5,776 nt of DNA from an uncultured Dehalococcoidia bacterium. Lineage in GTDB: Bacteria; Chloroflexota; Dehalococcoidia; Tepidiformales; Tepidiformaceae. Positions 4,928 to 5,776 of the stretch are shown piece by piece (position 1 is the first letter of the stretch; each line of letters starts with the position of its first letter). Position numbers and translations under genes: made by a program. The DNA is taken from positions 1 through 5,776 of the forward strand of contig CALFYR010000668.1 of assembly GCA_937954195.1 (NCBI GenBank), written 5' to 3'. The notes below the pieces were generated by a model, which was given only the letters and a program-made list of their open reading frames with translations, ran no database searches and was not told the DNA's origin.

Positions 4928-5776
4928 TTACCGTTCGGCGGCTTTGCTCCGGCGCAGCCTGGCGGCGAGCCGCTCTCGCCGCTTCCCCAGCGCCTCCGCC
5001 GAAAGCTCGCCGGTACCCGGCATCAGCAGACCACGCGCCACCAGCGCCGCCGCCTCGTCCGCGAGCATGTACGCCCGCGGCAGGTCGCCCAGGCGGTGTT
5101 CCGCCAGCTTCGCAAGCTCCACGTAGGGCAGCACGCGCCGGCTCCGCGGTTCATCCAGCAGCGCCTGCCAGCGCTCGGCCGCTGTCGTCCAATCCCCGGC
5201 CTTCCCATGCGCCCGCGCCGAACGCTCCATCGCCTCCAGGCGCGCCGCCCGCGCCAGCCGCCCCGTCGCGATCGCGGCGTCGTAGCGCGCCCCGGCCGCC
5301 GCAAAGTCGCCCTCGTATTCGGCCGCACGGGCCGCCTGCAGCGGGTACTCGTCGCTCGCGCACACGCCCGCCAGGTGCGCCGCCAGCGCGACAAGCGAAA
5401 GGATGTCCCAGGCGTTGTGCCGAAGCACCGGCAGGATGTGTGTCGGGTCGCCGCTCCGCTGGAATTGGAAGTACCGCAGCGGCACCTCGCTCGAAGGGCA
5501 ATCGTCCTCCCGTTCGAACCCCAGCAGCTCCCGCTCCACGTTCGGCAGCTTGTGCGAATCCATCGCCCCCTTGAAGAGACGCCGGTTCGGATGCAGCAAG
5601 TCCAGGTGTGGCAGGGCCCGGAACGCCGGCCGCTCCCGCGAGAGGATGTAGCGCGTTTCGAGCATGGGCAGGTCGAACGATTTGCCGTTGTAGCTCACAA
5701 GCGCGCCCGCTGCTTCCAGGTCTTCGCCCAGCCCGCCGAGCAGGCCGCCTTCATAATCGGGGCTGGGCAGCAGGTA
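4928..5776 (-). CDS. YprB-like RNase H-fold 3'-5' exonuclease with helical-repeat C-terminus (N-terminus off window)
   Basis: The frame is open from the right edge for 282 codons to a TAA at 4930-4928. A GTG at 5698 is internal, since family similarity continues through the 26 codons upstream of it. Counting from the edge, the RNase_H_2 (YprB) signature is clear: SYNGKSFDLP at 28-37 (Asp35), HLDLLHPNRRLF at 57-68, GFEREDD at 86-92, VPLRYFQF at 98-105, and HNAWDILSL at 120-128 (Asp124). These match motifs II and III of DEDD exonucleases. Motif I (DIET-like) must lie outside the window. From about 138 on, an Ala-rich helical region (EYEGDFAAAGARYDAA, HGKAGDWTTAAERWQALL) looks like degenerate TPR repeats, as in other YprB-type proteins. 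The expected role is cytoplasmic nucleic-acid processing with unknown substrate. It is the first visible gene of the minus-strand cluster. Confidence 0.9.
   Translation of the reverse strand, partial: YLLPSPDYEGGLLGGLGEDLEAAGALVSYNGKSFDLPMLETRYILSRERPAFRALPHLDLLHPNRRLFKGAMDSHKLPNVERELLGFEREDDCPSSEVPLRYFQFQRSGDPTHILPVLRHNAWDILSLVALAAHLAGVCASDEYPLQAARAAEYEGDFAAAGARYDAAIATGRLARAARLEAMERSARAHGKAGDWTTAAERWQALLDEPRSRRVLPYVELAKLAEHRLGDLPRAYMLADEAAALVARGLLMPGTGELSAEALGKRRERLAARLRRSKAAER

Overview
The window is a GC-rich bacterial chromosomal segment whose genes are all recognisable at family level. Nothing in it points to a plasmid, phage or insertion sequence. Very high G+C, a tandem class III CoA-transferase and possibly leaderless promoters would fit a Chloroflexota-like (for example Tepidiforma-type) or actinobacterial-type genome. 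That is a weak inference, because there is no rRNA or taxonomic marker gene here.

Layout. (1) Positions 1-666, minus strand: a membrane-anchored TlpA/ResA-type thioredoxin, cut at its C-terminus by the left edge. (2) Positions 667-922: a divergent intergenic region. It holds a 9-bp-stem hairpin on the thioredoxin side, a four-unit 7-bp repeat, a -10-like element and a ribosome-binding site on the other side. (3) Positions 923-3295, plus strand: a 790-residue tandem CaiB/BaiF CoA-transferase. Its second half keeps the catalytic Asp and its first half has Trp at that position. (4) Positions 3296-3477: a convergent intergenic region containing a GC-rich hairpin and two further 7-bp repeat arrays. 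One array runs across the stop codon of the next gene. (5) Positions 5776-3478, minus strand: a three-gene co-directional cluster read from the right edge. It encodes a YprB-like RNase H-fold exonuclease with a helical-repeat tail (5' end off the window), a 72-residue XRE-family regulator, and a DUF2851 protein.

The most notable signal is regulatory. Both short gaps flanking the XRE gene carry near-identical 20-bp operators, GTTTACACGSTAWCGYGTAG, with a palindromic TACRCG-N4-CGYGTA core. One operator lies exactly 9 nt upstream of the regulator's ATG and the other exactly 9 nt upstream of the DUF2851 ATG. Each overlaps a -10-like hexamer placed so that transcription would begin at or within a few bases of the start codon. 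The simplest reading is a small autoregulated repressor that also controls the DUF2851 gene. The second theme is 7-bp quasi-tandem repeats in both intergenic regions, reminiscent of the short tandemly repeated repetitive sequences of cyanobacteria.
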